A DNA stretch of 64,000 nucleotides from Epinephelus fuscoguttatus. Its lineage: Eukaryota; Chordata; Actinopteri; Perciformes; Serranidae. The notes under the pieces are model-generated. The model worked only from the letters and a program-made list of their open reading frames with translations. It was not told the DNA's origin and did no database searches. Numbering within the stretch: the stretch's first letter is position 1; each line of letters starts with the position of its first letter. The stretch is taken from positions 13,533,207-13,597,206 of the forward strand of contig NC_064769.1 of the NCBI RefSeq assembly GCF_011397635.1. The letters are read 5' to 3'. The translations under genes were made by a program, and so were the position numbers. Below are positions 23,901-35,540 of this stretch, piece by piece.

Positions 23901-26900
23901 ATTGTTATTTTCATGGTGGACGAGAAGATGAGTCCAGCTGTGGGCAAACAGCTACTCAAGGTACCGTGAAAATGGCTGCTACAGTTGCTACAAGTTCATG
24001 TTGTTTTTCTGAATGCAATTGCTAGTCATCAATCACGTCTTTGCAAAGCTCTTCTGTGCTGTCTGCACATTCTTAGAAGAGTCGTCCAACCATCCCATCA
24101 ATGAAACATATTTCCCTCCTGTCCTGCTGAGAATTTGTGTAAACGGTTGAATGGAAATTGTCTGAAGTGGCTCTGAAGTTGTTCTCTCTATGGATCACTG
24201 GGCCATTTGGTGCTCCGTCAAAAGCTCGACAAAACACATTCACAGGGAAGCCAGAGTGTCTCAGTCTGTTGTGTTCGATTTGACGCATTTATAGCTGCTA
24301 TAAAAATGTAGTTGCATAGATTTTGAAGGAGGTTGAGTTAACGTGAAAGTGTTTGTTGGCTCCGTCACAGCGCTCAACTCCCAGAGGTGAAAGCTGTGGT
24401 TCATATCTGTGTTTGTGGAGGTCGTGATTGCAAAATCCTCCTCAGGGTTTATTTTGGGAAAAGTGATTTCAGCCTGCGTTTATTAAGAGCTCAGACTTTG
24501 TTAGCACTTTAAGGAAAATGCTCACATTATCAAAACACAAAATCACTTGCAGCTGTATAGTGTTATAATGCTAACATTTATTTTCTATGCTTAGTTTTAT
24601 TCTGTCTTGGGCTGGGCAGTGTATCAATATCATATCTGTTGGGATATGATACTAGATATCGTCTCAGGTTTTGCATACTATAATATTGTGTTGTCTTTTC
24701 CTGGTTTTAATTATAGTAAAGTGATGTCATTTTCTCACTGGACTGTTCTAGTTCTGTTTCATTTAGTAATTATATCCATATTACTGATGATATTACTGTG
24801 TTAGTATTTTGTGAAAGCACCAATAGTCAGCCCTACAGTCCTTTAGCAATATTGATATCAAGGTGTTTGTTCATATTGTGATATTTGATTTTCTCCATAT
24901 CACCCAGCACTGATCCTGTCTGGTTCTTGTTGTGCTGTGCAGGGTTCAGCAGACCCTCTGAACAGCGCCTTCCACCTGACCTACAACATGGTACTCAACC
25001 TGCTGCGTGTGGAGGAGATCAACCCAGAGTATATGCTGGAGAAATCTTTCTACCAGTTCCAACACTACAGGGCTTTGCCTGGCGTTGTGGAGAGTAAGCA
25101 TTTTTTCCATACTTCCTACAGCACACCCCAGGCTGGATATGAAAGTAATTTGTAGAGAAACTACTTTGGATTCTACTACTACAGTGATTTCTGCAAACTT
25201 GTTTGCATGTATTTCAGATCTCAACTGCATTTTGCCTAATTTAGAAATGGCAAACTGTCTGATGAGATATGCTTAAGACTAAAAGAACAGTTTTGGCTGC
25301 GAGTTGGGCCCAAAACACGCGATGAAGGCTGACTGTTGTGTCACCTCATGTTGCCTTTTCTTGGCCAAAAAGTTGCATTAAACACACCGCAAAGCCTACA
25401 GCCAGCGACCACAAGCACGTATGTCCTGCAACTGCGTGAGAGGAAATAAGTCTTCATTGAAGCAGGCAGTGGTAGTCTGTACTTGTCATTCAGAAAGTGG
25501 AACCAGAAGACCAACAGGACAGATTTAAGGATGCTAGTTAGCCAGTTCGCACATTGACAACACAAACTGAAAAACCGTGCACTAGTAAACAGTAAACAGT
25601 GACACAAACAATTATTAACCTTTGCTCCTAAAGAGCTCAATGGCTAAAAAATAGAAAAACTATCTTAACATAATAAATTTGTTTCAGTCTCACTCCATCT
25701 TGATGCAAGCCATTTGTTTGCTTTCCTCACTTGTGTTTGTCTTCTCAATCACGGAGCTTAACTGCTAATAAGAGTGATATCATTTACTGACGGGCTTTGT
25801 AGGCTTTGACACTGCTTCAACATGTTGGATTGGCCGAAAACAAAAGCTGACAAGGGTGTGAGACACTCACTTGCGGCCCAAGATTGACAAACTGCCAACC
25901 GGCTGCTTGTTGTGTCAGACATCTTTCATCATTGGTTGTCAGATGTTGATTTCCATGTTAAGAGGTCAATGTGCAGAAAACATCAAGAAATGTTTTTCAC
26001 TGCAAGATGTGAATATAAAAAACATTGCCTGTTCTGTTGTGATTTAGTTCTAGTTAACACTTCAGTCATACCTCTTATTTTGTCTGTGCAGAAATTAAGA
26101 AGTACGAGGAGCAGTACCACGGCATTGAGATTCCCAACGAAGAGAGCGTGGTCACTTACTTTAAAATCAGGCAGCAGCTGGCCAAACTGGGGAAAGAGAT
26201 ACAAGAGTTTATCCACAAACCCAAATACTGCTTGCCCTTCTTGCAGCCTGGGCGACTTGTCAAGGTACAGCTCACACACTCACAGTTTGACGACAGGACA
26301 GTAATGACTGATTTCAACATGTCGCTTAAAGGCTCTTTGTTTTTGATCATACAGGTAAAAAATGAAGACGCTGACTTCGGCTGGGGAGTCGTTGTGAACT
26401 TTTGCAAGAAAACTAACACAAAGGTAAGTTGGTGTCAAGGTGTCACATATGTGTGAGTCAGTTTACATGTGGCTGTGACTAATGTGTGTTTCCCTATTTA
26501 GACTAGTACAGACTCAGAGCCGCTGATTGTGGTGGAGGTTTTGGTCCATTGTAGTAAGGACAGCGTAAAAGATGCTGCGACTGAGGCTGCTAAACCTGCT
26601 GCTCCAGGGGAGACTGGAGAGATGCAGGTGGGTGCGACAAACACACACTTAACAGCACATTATGTACACAAATAAGACTTCATGTCTCTGTAGTTAGGGT
26701 GGCTGTAACTGTTTTTTTTTTGTGCTTTTTTTGTCCAGGTGGTTCCAGTGTTGCTCCATCTCCTTTCGTCCATCAGCTCAGTCCGCCTTTACATCCCCAA
26801 AGACCTGAGGTCTTTCGACAACAGACAGCTCATGCTCAAGTCTATACAGGTACAAAATGCAGCCGTGTTGAATCAAAGATAATGAAGCTGGTTGAACTCA

Positions 26901-29900
26901 ACAGAAATCAGTATGCAAATTGTTGCTCTCTCTTTCCTTTGCCTCCAAACATTTTGTCTGCAGGAGGTGCAGAAACGTTTCCCAGATGGTGTTCCTCTGC
27001 TCGACCCCATTGATGACATGGGCATCAAAGACCCTGCACTCAAGAAAGTTATTCAGAAAGTGGAGGCCTTTGAGCACCGCATGTACACCCATCCCCTGCA
27101 CAGCGACCCCAACTTGGAATCTGTGTACTCGCTCTGTGAGAAGAAAGCTCTGGTGAGAAACTGTATGTGGGTGTCATTGGGTTCGTGGGAAAGTTGAAGG
27201 TCAACTCGAGGAAACTTTTCTAAATGTCAGACCTCACCGATACTATTTAAACAGAGTTATCACAGTTGGGTTTTGTTACTATTGAAATAATAATTACTTT
27301 TATCTTTCCTTTTTATCTTCTTTGGTTACCTTTTCTTTATCACAATCTCCTTCCATTGTCCTTTCCTGCCAGACTGGTTGGCTTTTGCCATATATACTCA
27401 TACAGACAAACACAGGAAGAAAGCAAGGGCATTATTCCTGCAGGGCCTCACCCTGAGTTATAGGTCAGATAACCAAAAACTGCATCAGATCACAATAGCT
27501 ATGTTTACATGCACACGTTCAGCTGGGCCATATTAAATGGCAATTCTTCAAAAAGTAGCTGAGATATTATTCGACTGACCAGCAGGCCGACAAATCCATC
27601 CACTTAGCTGTGCTGCTAACTTGGCTAAAACGCCAAAAGTGAATGAGCAAAGAAATGCATGATGTAGTGCTAGTGGAAATGCAACACACACTGTTTGTGA
27701 ATTAAAACATTTTTTAGACCTTTTCCTCTCACAGGGAACTGTATGTATAATCAACATAAGAACACAAAGTACTAAGATCAATAATAATATATTGGCAGCA
27801 CTTTCGGAAGCGTAGGAAAAAATAGGAAATGCTAGACATGTTAGTGTTCCTTTCCAAAATAGATTTCTGTGCCTGATCCATATTCTAAGACATTATAATG
27901 TCCTGTACTTAATTAAGCACAACACACACACACATGTGCGAGCTCTGCTTTACAGACAGATCAAGGATGGAGTCAGGCTATTGAGTTCAGTACAACCTTA
28001 CTGAGTTCATATTTGAGGAGTGTGATAGATGCAAATATTCAGATTGGCTTTACCAGTGAAGGGGGAAACAAGCAAACCAGTTGTTTGACAATTTGCATAA
28101 ATATTTACATCCCTCTGTAGTCTTGTGTGTGAGGGTATGATAGGGTATACAGTGCAGTTTAAACTGCATCACATTATGTTTAATTGGCAGAGTAAAAGAT
28201 TAACCTGCTCCTCTATCAGCATCTCTCTGCAGATAATCTGCAATCTGGTTACTGCAGGTGACCTCTGCTGTGGTAGCCTGGGAATCAGACGAATCTGAGA
28301 GCTTGTGTTTGATTTGCTCTGGCAGATACATCTGGTCCCCCTCCTGTTTAGATAGATTTTCAGCTGATGTGGCTCGCTTCTGGCCAATTATAACCGTTTT
28401 TGTAATGTGGGGTTTGTTTAAGATGATGACTGACAACCTTCGTGCCTAACACAGAATACGTGATTACCCTCGCACCGGGGACTCAACATTAGGCACATAC
28501 CTAACTTAGTCAAGTGGAGTGCCGTGCGCCATTTTTTTTAAAACAATCAAGATGGCGGCGGCTGACATGGAACTTTGTTTCGGAGTACCATTTTTATATT
28601 CTGATGGAAAAAAAATGTCGACAGACATATTGATACTACACCATCACAGCTCATCTCTGCATATTGTAGTCTGCTTACATACACCAATCAGCCAAAACAT
28701 TAAAACCACTGACAGATGACATGAACAATACTGACCATCTCGTTACAATGCCATGCTCTGCCAGGAAACCTTTGGTCCTGAGTGTGCAAGGCATCAATTT
28801 GGCCTCCAAATTCCCCAAATCTGATCAAGCATCTGTGGGACGTGCCAGTACCCCACCTCACAACCAACGCATCTCAAAGGATCTACCATCAACGCCCCAG
28901 TGCCAGACTCCAAAGCACACCCGCAGAGGTCTCGTGTCCATGCCTTGACACGTCAGAGCCAAATCCGATCCAAAAAGGCCCCACTGGGGATCGGAGGTAC
29001 CTCTGGGGTACCGGCACGCCCCGTGAATACTCAATCAGATTGGGTTCTGGGGAATTTGGAGGCCAGGTCGATGCGTTGAGCTCTCTGTCACGTTCTTCGG
29101 GCCACTCCTGACCAGTTTCTGGTACACAGGGTGTTTGGCTGGGTGCTGCGTGTCAGTTGGTATCCACATGAATGCCAGGAGCCAAAGGTTTCCCAGCAGA
29201 ACATTGCATTGTAAGAAGATGATCAATGTTATTCACTTCACCTGCCAGAGGTTTTAATGTTTAGGCTGATCGGTGTATGTCCGTTGGTCAGCACTACATC
29301 ATGTTTTGTTGTTCTGAGTGGTTGTAGGCCTATTCACATGTGTCCAGAGGTGTTTTGATCTACGGCTGCTGATGGCGTCCTTGGCTAATTGCAAATTAAT
29401 GGATGTCAGGCTACTGCTGTGACCTTTAATTACTGATAACACACCTACCTTATCTATTTAGGAAGTGTAAGCTGTCACACCTTACACAAACCATATCATG
29501 ACTGGTAAAGCTGAATGTCATTTGATAGCATGATCAAAGCTAGAGCAGTATTTATTGTGATATTTGTTTTTGTGATGTTAAATGCTTTATCAGCGTTTGC
29601 TACAGGGAGCACGAGCGTCAGAAAGTTCAAACTTTCCAGCTCTTGTGTCTAGCTCAGATGCAGCCACTGGTTCGCAGAAATAAGGCTATACCTACTCAGA
29701 ATTTTTTGAGTAATAAACCATGCCGGTGAAATGCTTTTGTGCATGAGTTTGGCTCTTTGGCTCTGAGATGTGCTGTTATCATGACGGCTAAAGGTTAAAG
29801 TGGATAATGGACATCACTGAGGAAAGATAACCAGGCCGGTTAACATCTGTTGGCAGATGCCTCAAATATTTCCACTCCTTTAATATGACAATTAATGTAG

Positions 29901-32900
29901 TGTTTCAAATGATCTCATGCACTAAACAGCCGGTAGTATCAGCGCATTTCATCATTGTTAAGTGTTTTCTCAAAACCCTGGAAGAGCTTCTCCAAGTTGA
30001 AATGAGGTAAAGATCGCAACTTTTAACGATGCGTATCTGTGTCTTAGATCGCGGCAGATGTTCGGACGGCCAAGCGAGAGCTGAAGAAAGCTCGGACCGT
30101 CCTGCAGATGGACAAGCTGAAGTGCAGGAAGAGAGTCCTGCGACGTCTCGGTTTTGCCAGTCCGTCTGATGTCATCGAGATGAAAGGGCGGGTCGCCTGT
30201 GAAATTAGCAGGTAAGGAAGGACAACAAATACACACACACACACCCAGCACAGTGTGTGTTTTGTTTGTTGATAGCGTGGCCTCTGACATGATGAGTTAG
30301 CCTTTTTAATGCCAGGTGGCTCAGCTGTTTTAGCCTATAGAAACTGGTGGAGTGGAACAGACCACACTGACACTGATAGCAAAAGCAGAGATGTTTGGGT
30401 TAATCATGGTCGCAGTCACCCCACCAACAGATGAAGGTAGTCTGAGTGAATGTGGACATTATCAAGTCTTAACACTGCTCTGAAATTGTTTAGGACACAT
30501 ATTTGGGGGAAAAATGCTGCTTCTGGATACGCTAATTAATAAAACAGAAGGATTTGATAATAATGGAGATTAGGAACTGGAACTGGAGAGTAAAATTGAC
30601 TTCATGGAGCAGAGGTTTTTGTTTTCTGAAGTCTCAGTTTGTCTGAGGAACTGATAATGGAACAGAAAGGGCATCCAGCTGCCTTTTAAATTGGACTAAA
30701 TTTAGATGAAAAGGTTTCATACCTTACGATGTTACGTGCAAATTCCTAAGTGAAGTGCTGCAGCAGTAACGATGGGTTGTCTACCTCTGACTGCAGCCCA
30801 GATTTGTCTATTACTGAGGAGATGGACTCTGGATCTTATTTGGTGATGGGTTGTATGTATTGCTGTGTTTGGAAGTGTGAGCTCTGCCAGGGCTGAAAGA
30901 TGAGGGAACATCTGCTCTCACCTGCTTTTACTTAACTCCCACACACACACCACATTTGCGCATTGCTGTTTTAATAGAACATGTGAAGAGATGTATCAGA
31001 TCAGTGTGATAAAGTAATAAGATATTATCTAATAATCTTTCCAGTGCTGACGAGCTTCTTCTGACGGAGATGGTGTTCAACGGTCTCTTCAACGACCTGA
31101 CGGTGGAACAAGCCACCGCCCTGCTGTCCTGCTTCGTCTTCCAGGAGAATGTACAAACACAAACACACACACAAACGCGTATAATTCGTCTAATTCTCCA
31201 TACAAACAGATATTAAGCCTCTTCCGCGAACACAGAGATAAACAGCTCATTCCCATTCTTCCCACACATCCCAGCTCAAGTCGCATTCTTGGCCTTTTCC
31301 CCCCGCGCTGCAACCAAAACAGAAACCTGAGGTTGATGTGTGTTTGTCTTTCCTAATGAAGCCTGTTCTCTCAATGAGGCAATCCAGCATCAGATGGTTT
31401 AACAAACCTTTTCTTTGGCTGGACGTCAGCTCAGACCTCAGAGCAGCAGAGCACATTTCTGTCTGAAGAGCGGTCTGTCAGAGAGGGAGCGACGACAAGC
31501 AGCTGTCATGTTTGCACACCACTACACAACCACAGTGTGTGTGTGTGCGTGTGCGTGTGTGTGCGTGCGCGCGCGCGCGCAGCTGTTGTCAGTCATTACA
31601 GAGCACCTGCTGCTAGTTTACTTTGAGGTAACAGCAAACCATCCAACTTGTGTGTCTTTTACCACTGATGACAGTGCTAAAGTAACCCTGGTTTCAACGA
31701 TGATTGAACAATGCTAACCAGCACAGGAAGGAGTCATTCTCTCAATGTGGACTTCACTGATCCCCCATATCAAGCAAAGCAACCAAAAACTGTCCCAAAA
31801 GTTGATACTGATCTCATGATCAGATTCATAGTCTTGTTTACTTATTCTTTAATCAGATATTTACTAGTTTAGATAATTGTATACTGTGTTTGAGTCAGGG
31901 TTCCTATAACTGAAGGCAACTTAGATTTAAGACCGTTTAAGACTTTTTTAATACCACTTGGAAATTTTACTGTAACCAAAATTGAAAGGGAAAAACATCA
32001 TGAACTGACACTGATTATTTTGGGTTAGGGACAATGTTGCTGAAATGATTACATAAAACATAATGTGGTTATCTCCTGACAGACACAAGAGTAGAACAGA
32101 ACTTAAGTTTGTTGGTGAGCGTTCCTGCCGATTTTGTGTTTCTCACTCTACATGTCGGATTCCACTGCCTTGATTCTCATCGTGCCGCATTTTAAAAACT
32201 TTTTGCATTAATATACACAGAGCCTCTTACGCATCACCTTGTTCTTGTTTTAGTCATGCTGCAAAATCTTAGTTAAATGGCCAATTTTCATTGAATTTCT
32301 GCTTCCCAATGTCGCCCAGGGTACAGTGACAGCCAGCGATCCTCTGCTCTGAGTATCTCGGCCGGAAACAAAATATAAGTGTCTGTGTTTGTGCTATCCT
32401 GATCTGGTGACATTAATATGAGAGACATTCAGCTTCTTATTTTATGAAAATAGATGTTTATTTTTCTCAAGGTAAGGTATTGAAAAAAAAGAATATCATA
32501 TTGGCACTAGTATAAAAAATTTCAAACGGTAACCAGCTCCAATGAAAGATGTATAAATGTGACTCTAATACGCGCTACCATGTGAATATTACCTGTTTTG
32601 CAATTTTTGTTTATTTTATTTTTTCCAGGAAAATCCAGTTGTTTACTTTATTTGCTGAGCATTAGATGAGAGGATCAATACCTCGCTTATGTGTCTGTTG
32701 CTACAGTTAGCCTAGCTTTGCATAAAGACTGTAAACGGGGAACAGCAGGTCCATCCAAGGATTAGTCCTGCAGCTACTTCTTTCCAGTCTTTATGCGAAA
32801 CTAAACTGTCACTTGGCTGTAGCTTCACATTGCTCTGATAAGAGAGTGATACAGTCAGACAGGTGTTTGAACAGTTGACAACTAAAGCTGCTGTAGGTGA

Positions 32901-34971
32901 CACTAACAGGCTGACAATCATTTTCATGAAGTGATAAAGTGGTTTGTTTTGTCACCAAAGAAGAGCAGCATCAAATGTTTGTTCCACTCTCTTTTAATGT
33001 TGAATGTTTAAAAATAACGAACCAAAGAGCAGTCAGAGGGACTAGAGTTGGAACACAAACAACAAAACAAATGTTGTGTATTTGCTGTCACAACATTAAT
33101 GATGTCATTTTCCCTCCAGGCCAGTGAGATGCCAAAGCTGACTGAACAACTAGCAGCTCCTCTGAGACAAATGCAGGTGAGACGACGTTAGAACAACCAG
33201 AATCAAACATTTTGATTTTTAATCAACAAAAGTTTGAACTTGGTTTAAATGTGATTTCTGTTGTTTTTGTTCAGGAGTGTGCGAAGCGCATCGCCAAAGT
33301 TTCTGCAGACGCCAAGCTGGAGGTGGACGAGGAGACTTACCTAAACCAGTTTAAGCCTCACCTCATGGATGTGGTGTTCGCCTGGGCCAATGGCGCCACA
33401 TTTGCTCAAATCTGCAAGATGACTGACGTCTTTGAAGGTGTGCCACTCATGTTAATGTCCAACAGGCATGACAGGAAGTTAAAATACAGTTATTTAAGTA
33501 CAATTTTGAAGTATTTGTAGTTAAAATTAGCGCTGCCTCACCCGGCTGCAGCAGTAAAATGCGACTTAGCACCACTGATAGAGTTACAATAATGAGACAC
33601 AGGTGCCATTTTTCTGCAGAACGAATACTTTTAGTTTAATACTTAAAGTTCATTTAGCTGAAAGTGCTTCTATACTTTTAGCAAAGGATCCAAATACTTC
33701 TTCCACCACTCCTGAGGTCCAACATGGCCTTCACAAATTCAATTCAATATGATTTCTCCACTATCACACACACAGTCAACTGTTAGAGGCTCACTAATTG
33801 ATTTATTATGTGAGGTTTGATTTGAACCCAGCTCGGAGTCCATCACAGTTTCTATCTCTGACTCCCAACACTGACCTCAGCTTTAAAACATTACATGTCA
33901 TCATTATGAGGAAGTAATGTTGACTTGAGAAACTGGAGGGAGTATCGGATGTGCTCGTGTATGTCAGTGAAGGAGGGAGACGGAGAATTGATGATACTTG
34001 TGAACTAACAATGAACGTGATTTCCTGGTCATTTCCAGGGAGTTTTCTGTCTTTGTCACTAATTATTAGGAAATTGGAATTTCCTTACATGAAATGTTTC
34101 ATATAAATCAGTGTAAATAATGATTCATTATCAATTTATTTATTTATTTATTCATTATTGGAAACTCTCCTTATATGTTGTTAGTTTGTTTGTTGACAGG
34201 TTGCACAGTTTAAAGGACTTTCTAGTCACCAACCACAATTTAAATTTATTAGTTGTAAATGTACAAAATAAGCAGTGTTGCCTCATAATTGGCACCAAAT
34301 GACAGTTATTCACTGAAAAAATATTTGAAGTTATGTTGAAATTACAGACCTGTAAGGAGAAGCTACATTCCTCCAAGAACGTTCAGCATAAATTAATACT
34401 GAATGATGTCATTAAAATGTTTGAAACAACTGATTTACGCACACTGAACTCTGTTTATATGTGTGTCTGTCTGGTGTAGGGAGCATCATCCGCTGCATGC
34501 GTCGTCTGGAGGAGGTCCTGAGACAAATGTGTTCTGCAGCCAAGGCCATAGGCAACACTGAGCTGGAGAACAAGTTTGCTGAAGGTAAGAAACACCGTGG
34601 TTTTTAGAGCGGAAAGGATTAAGCAACCGAAAATGAAGACATCACCAAATTTTTAGTGAAAATAATTACTCAAGAACTACTGGCAGATCAGCTTATTATG
34701 AAATAGTTAATTTCAGCCCTGGTCACTCCACAGCAGAGTTTTTAAAGTGATTTGATTATATGTACATCATCATCCTTAAAGCTGTACAAGGTACTGCGGT
34801 TTTACCAGTTACTGCAAAATGTATTTTGGTAAATTCATCTTGACTTAGCAGGTGAAACACCACTGAAATAAGTGTATGATTAAAAAAGTAATTACATGAT
34901 TGATTTCCTCTTTTGCAGGAATAACAAAGATCAAGAGAGACATTGTATTTGCTGCCAGTCTCTACCTATAA
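8467..34971 (+). CDS. mtrex: MTREX (SKIV2L2/MTR4), nuclear exosome RNA helicase
   Basis: MTR4 is the 3'-5' helicase of TRAMP, NEXT and PAXT that feeds RNA to the nuclear exosome and acts in 5.8S rRNA processing. Exons: 8467-8567, 8933-9073, 10219-10285, 12188-12250, 12626-12738, 13289-13463, 13606-13696, 14932-15056, 15226-15324, 15547-15664, 15757-15888, 20605-20684, 21146-21256, 22593-22694, 23835-23960, 24943-25093, 26092-26264, 26355-26423, 26502-26627, 26739-26849, 26964-27152, 30048-30211, 31045-31150, 33120-33176, 33275-33437, 34480-34584, 34919-34971. Spliced 3111 nt, 1036 residues (human 1042). Motifs: AHTSAGKT (151-158), DEIH (242-245), SAT (273-275), [10 protein letters not shown] (514-523), the KOW-bearing arch (about 599-700) and the C-terminal DSHCT domain ending FAASLYL. 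Starts [13 protein letters not shown]. Exon 10 has a Gly/Ser-rich stretch (SGSSGGGK) unlike human. No break or frameshift seen. Confidence 0.97.
9476..9990. repeat. 'AGTGTGTAGGATTTA' MITE, copy 1, in mtrex intron 2
   Basis: The left end reads CCAGTGTGTAGGATTTAGG and the right end TATATGCCACTAAATCCC, an imperfect inverted pair; the last bases of the right end are missing. Copies 2 and 3 are at 61831-62171 and about 63643-63890. The internal sequence has no transposase frame, so it is non-autonomous. Confidence 0.65.
10356..11956 (-). mobile_element. Full-length Tc1 element, DD34E (Passport/PPTN-like)
   Basis: Inserted in mtrex intron 3, antisense to the host gene. The ends are CAGCGGGGCCAAAAAGTATT and its inverse ending GCCCCACTG, bounded by TA at 10354-10355 and 11957-11958; total 1601 bp. 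The inverted repeats are about 197 bp (10356-10552 and about 11759-11956). It carries one intact transposase. Similarity to the flatfish Tc1 group (PPTN/Passport) is by recognition of the protein. Confidence 0.94.
10569..11591 (-). CDS. Tc1 transposase, intact, DD34E
   Basis: DDE transposase of 340 residues starting [14 protein letters not shown] and ending NKGYVTKY. It has a paired-like bipartite helix-turn-helix (about 1-115), with the catalytic triad at D153 (MWSDETK), D244 (FQHDNDPKH) and E279 (LNPIENLW). These positions equal those of Sleeping Beauty. The glycine-rich box is [11 protein letters not shown] (186-196). Full length and free of stops, which suggests a fairly young copy. An open frame on the opposite strand (10663-11610) is a shadow of this gene. 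Confidence 0.94.
   Translation of the reverse strand: MAKTKELSKDTRNKIVDLHQAGKSESTIGKQVGVNKSTVRAIVRKWKTYKTIDNLPRSGAPRKISSRGVKMIMRTVSKNPRTTRGDLMNDLQRAGTKVTKATISNTLRREGLKSCSARRVPLLKPVHIQARLKFAREHMDDPEEDWENIMWSDETKIELVGKNSTRRVWRKKNAELHPKNTIPTVKHGGGNIMLWGCFSAKGTGRLIRVKGRMNGAMYREILSQNLLPSVRALKMERGWVFQHDNDPKHTARATKEWLRKKHFKVLEWPSQSPDLNPIENLWRELKVCVAQRLPQNITALEEICMEEWAKIPATVCANLVKTYRKRLTSVIANKGYVTKY
14028..14210 (-). repeat. tRNA-derived SINE with 16-bp target duplication
   Basis: In mtrex intron 7, read on the minus strand, a tRNA-like head starts GGGGCGTCGG with an A box TGGCTTAGTGG and a B box GGTTCGACTCC. The body then ends in a tail CCTATCAAATAAAGGCTAAAA before an A/T-rich 3' end. It is flanked by perfect copies of TAACCAAAACAAACTT at 14012-14027 and 14211-14226, the signature of LINE-mediated retroposition. 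The repeat is a Pol III type unit and not a working tRNA gene (no 3' acceptor pairing or CCA-compatible end). Confidence 0.9.
16403..16615 (-). repeat. Truncated 'GGGCTGCAACTAATGATTA' teleost repeat
   Basis: Starts AGAGCTGCAACAATAATTC, the right-hand terminal sequence of a family whose fuller copy lies at 61529-62210; it also carries CAGCTTCTAAAATGTGAG. The other end is not found, so the copy is partial and decayed. Related fragments are at 43375-43640 and 45547-45808. Confidence 0.5.
17813..17838 (-). repeat. G-quadruplex-capable run
   Basis: The plus strand has four C-runs of four or more separated by single A residues, so the minus strand is a series of G-runs with one-base loops. That is a canonical quadruplex pattern on the mtrex template strand, with an i-motif pattern on the other. 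It is followed by T/C-rich DNA and the TTTC microsatellite. Structure formation is inferred from the pattern. Confidence 0.65.
17871..17901 (+). repeat. (TTTC)n microsatellite
   Basis: About eight TTTC units in mtrex intron 11, directly beyond the C-run tract; a polypyrimidine stretch likely to vary in length between individuals. Confidence 0.9.
18427..19092. repeat. TIR-bounded repeat in mtrex intron 11
   Basis: Starts AGGGCTGTTCCGGTATTG and ends GGTATCAGAACATCTCT, approximately inverted copies, about 666 bp apart. This resembles a teleost repeat with TTCCGATATCGGTATCGG ends. No protein frame. The family identity is from memory of the terminal motif. Confidence 0.5.
21482..22083. repeat. 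TIR-bounded MITE in mtrex intron 13
   Basis: Left end AGGGCTGATACTTTTTATTT, right end GGGAAAAGTGACAGCCCT, imperfect inverted copies; the TTCGAATTGAGTTAATT arm matches the inverse of AATTCAATTAATC near 22045. About 602 bp, AT-rich, with no transposase frame. Confidence 0.55.
24609..24910. repeat. 'CTGGGCAATATATCG' MITE abutting mtrex exon 16
   Basis: Left end GGCTGGGCAGTGTATCAATA, right end TCTCCATATCACCCAGCAC, inverted copies. Inside are GATATGATACTAGATATCG and GTGAAAGCACCAATAGTCA, which I recognise from a widespread teleost repeat. The right end stops about 32 bp before the exon 16 acceptor. Confidence 0.65.
28548..28559 (+). promoter_or_regulatory. YY1-type motif in mtrex intron 21
   Basis: CAAGATGGCGGC fits the YY1 consensus, with the inverse core CGCCAT about 25 bp upstream and several CpGs in otherwise AT-rich intron. 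It could be an internal regulatory site or part of an old repeat; nothing else supports function. Confidence 0.3.
28682..29275. mobile_element. Palindromic non-autonomous Tc1/mariner derivative
   Basis: Located in mtrex intron 21, bounded by TA (28680-28681 and 29276-29277), with ends CACCAATCAGCCAAAACATT and its inverse ending CTGATCGGTG. The left half is largely the reverse complement of the right half (GGCCTCCAAATTCCCCA at about 28800 against TGGGGAATTTGGAGGCC near 29050), so a transcript would fold into a long hairpin. A decayed frame encodes [14 protein letters not shown], the remnant of the WP[13 protein letters not shown] motif of Tc1/mariner transposases. Both halves therefore seem to come from a transposase 3' end. 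Confidence 0.8.
31151..33119 (+). other. mtrex intron 23, 2.0 kb
   Basis: Holds the GT/GC microsatellite at 31535-31580 and the left end of a TTTAAGACC-type repeat near 31907-31985. It also holds a pair of inverted fragments of the TAGCTTAGCATAAAGACTGG family (about 32690-32735 and 32785-32850). No further exon is apparent. Confidence 0.6.
31535..31580 (+). repeat. (GT)n(GC)n alternating purine-pyrimidine tract
   Basis: GTGTGTGTGTGTGCGTGTGC passes into a run of GC dinucleotides, all alternating purine and pyrimidine over about 46 bp. Such tracts can adopt Z-DNA; it lies about 385 bp after mtrex exon 23. Confidence 0.85.
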
Positions 34972-35487
34972 AGACCTCGCAGCTTCCAACACACATCGGC
35001 AGCGCTCGAGGATTAACGCTGTTTTTGACCTTTGAGTTATGATTAACCACCGGTGTACCTCTTCGCCTTTTTTTTTTTTTGGGTCACACTGGAGTCAAAT
35101 ATTGTGCCGTTCCTTCCCCAAGTGTTAGTTAAATTGGCTTTTAATTTATTTGTCCTCCAGGTCATTTTTCTGATCCGCCTTGGCTTTTATCAGGAAAATT
35201 AGCCAAAACTTTGTAACGTCCTGTTGTGTTATCTCTGAGCTGCGTTACATATGTCTGAGGATGTAAACAAAAGTGTTTTTCATTGAGGTGATTTCATCTG
35301 CATGGAGAGAATACACTGAACATTCATGCTTTTATTTTTGGTACAGAGCAGAGTGGTTCATAACATAATTCACATTATTTTTCTGATTTCTGCCTGGGAA
35401 ATTAACATCAAGTCATGCTTTCATTTCATGTGAAGACTCATGACATAATACACTTAGGTTTCTGTTCATGTTAATGAGTAAAATGGC

Positions 35488-35493
35488 TTTATT
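35488..35493 (-). terminator. Candidate plpp1 poly(A) signal, inside the mtrex 3' UTR
   Basis: Plus-strand TTTATT reads AATAAA on the minus strand. It is the first canonical signal I can find downstream of the plpp1 stop (36459), because 35571-36458 shows none on that strand. Use of this site would give a plpp1 3' UTR of about 980 nt overlapping the end of mtrex. A non-canonical signal closer to the stop is possible. Confidence 0.4.
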
Positions 35494-35540
35494 TTTCCTT
35501 ATTTCAGACATTTGTACATATTTGTAACACTTTGTTTTTC

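Larger units (their letters stand above)
27153..30047 (+). other. mtrex intron 21, 2.9 kb
   Basis: Contains the palindromic element 28682-29275 and a YY1-type CAAGATGGCGGC at 28548-28559 with CpGs around it. Short CA runs occur near 27923. Apart from these I see nothing: no exon-like frame and no RNA gene. Confidence 0.6.

Noticed and set aside
28719-29111. Functional transposase in the palindromic element
   Set aside because: Only a short [14 protein letters not shown]-like relic remains, with no DD residues upstream; the element is non-autonomous.
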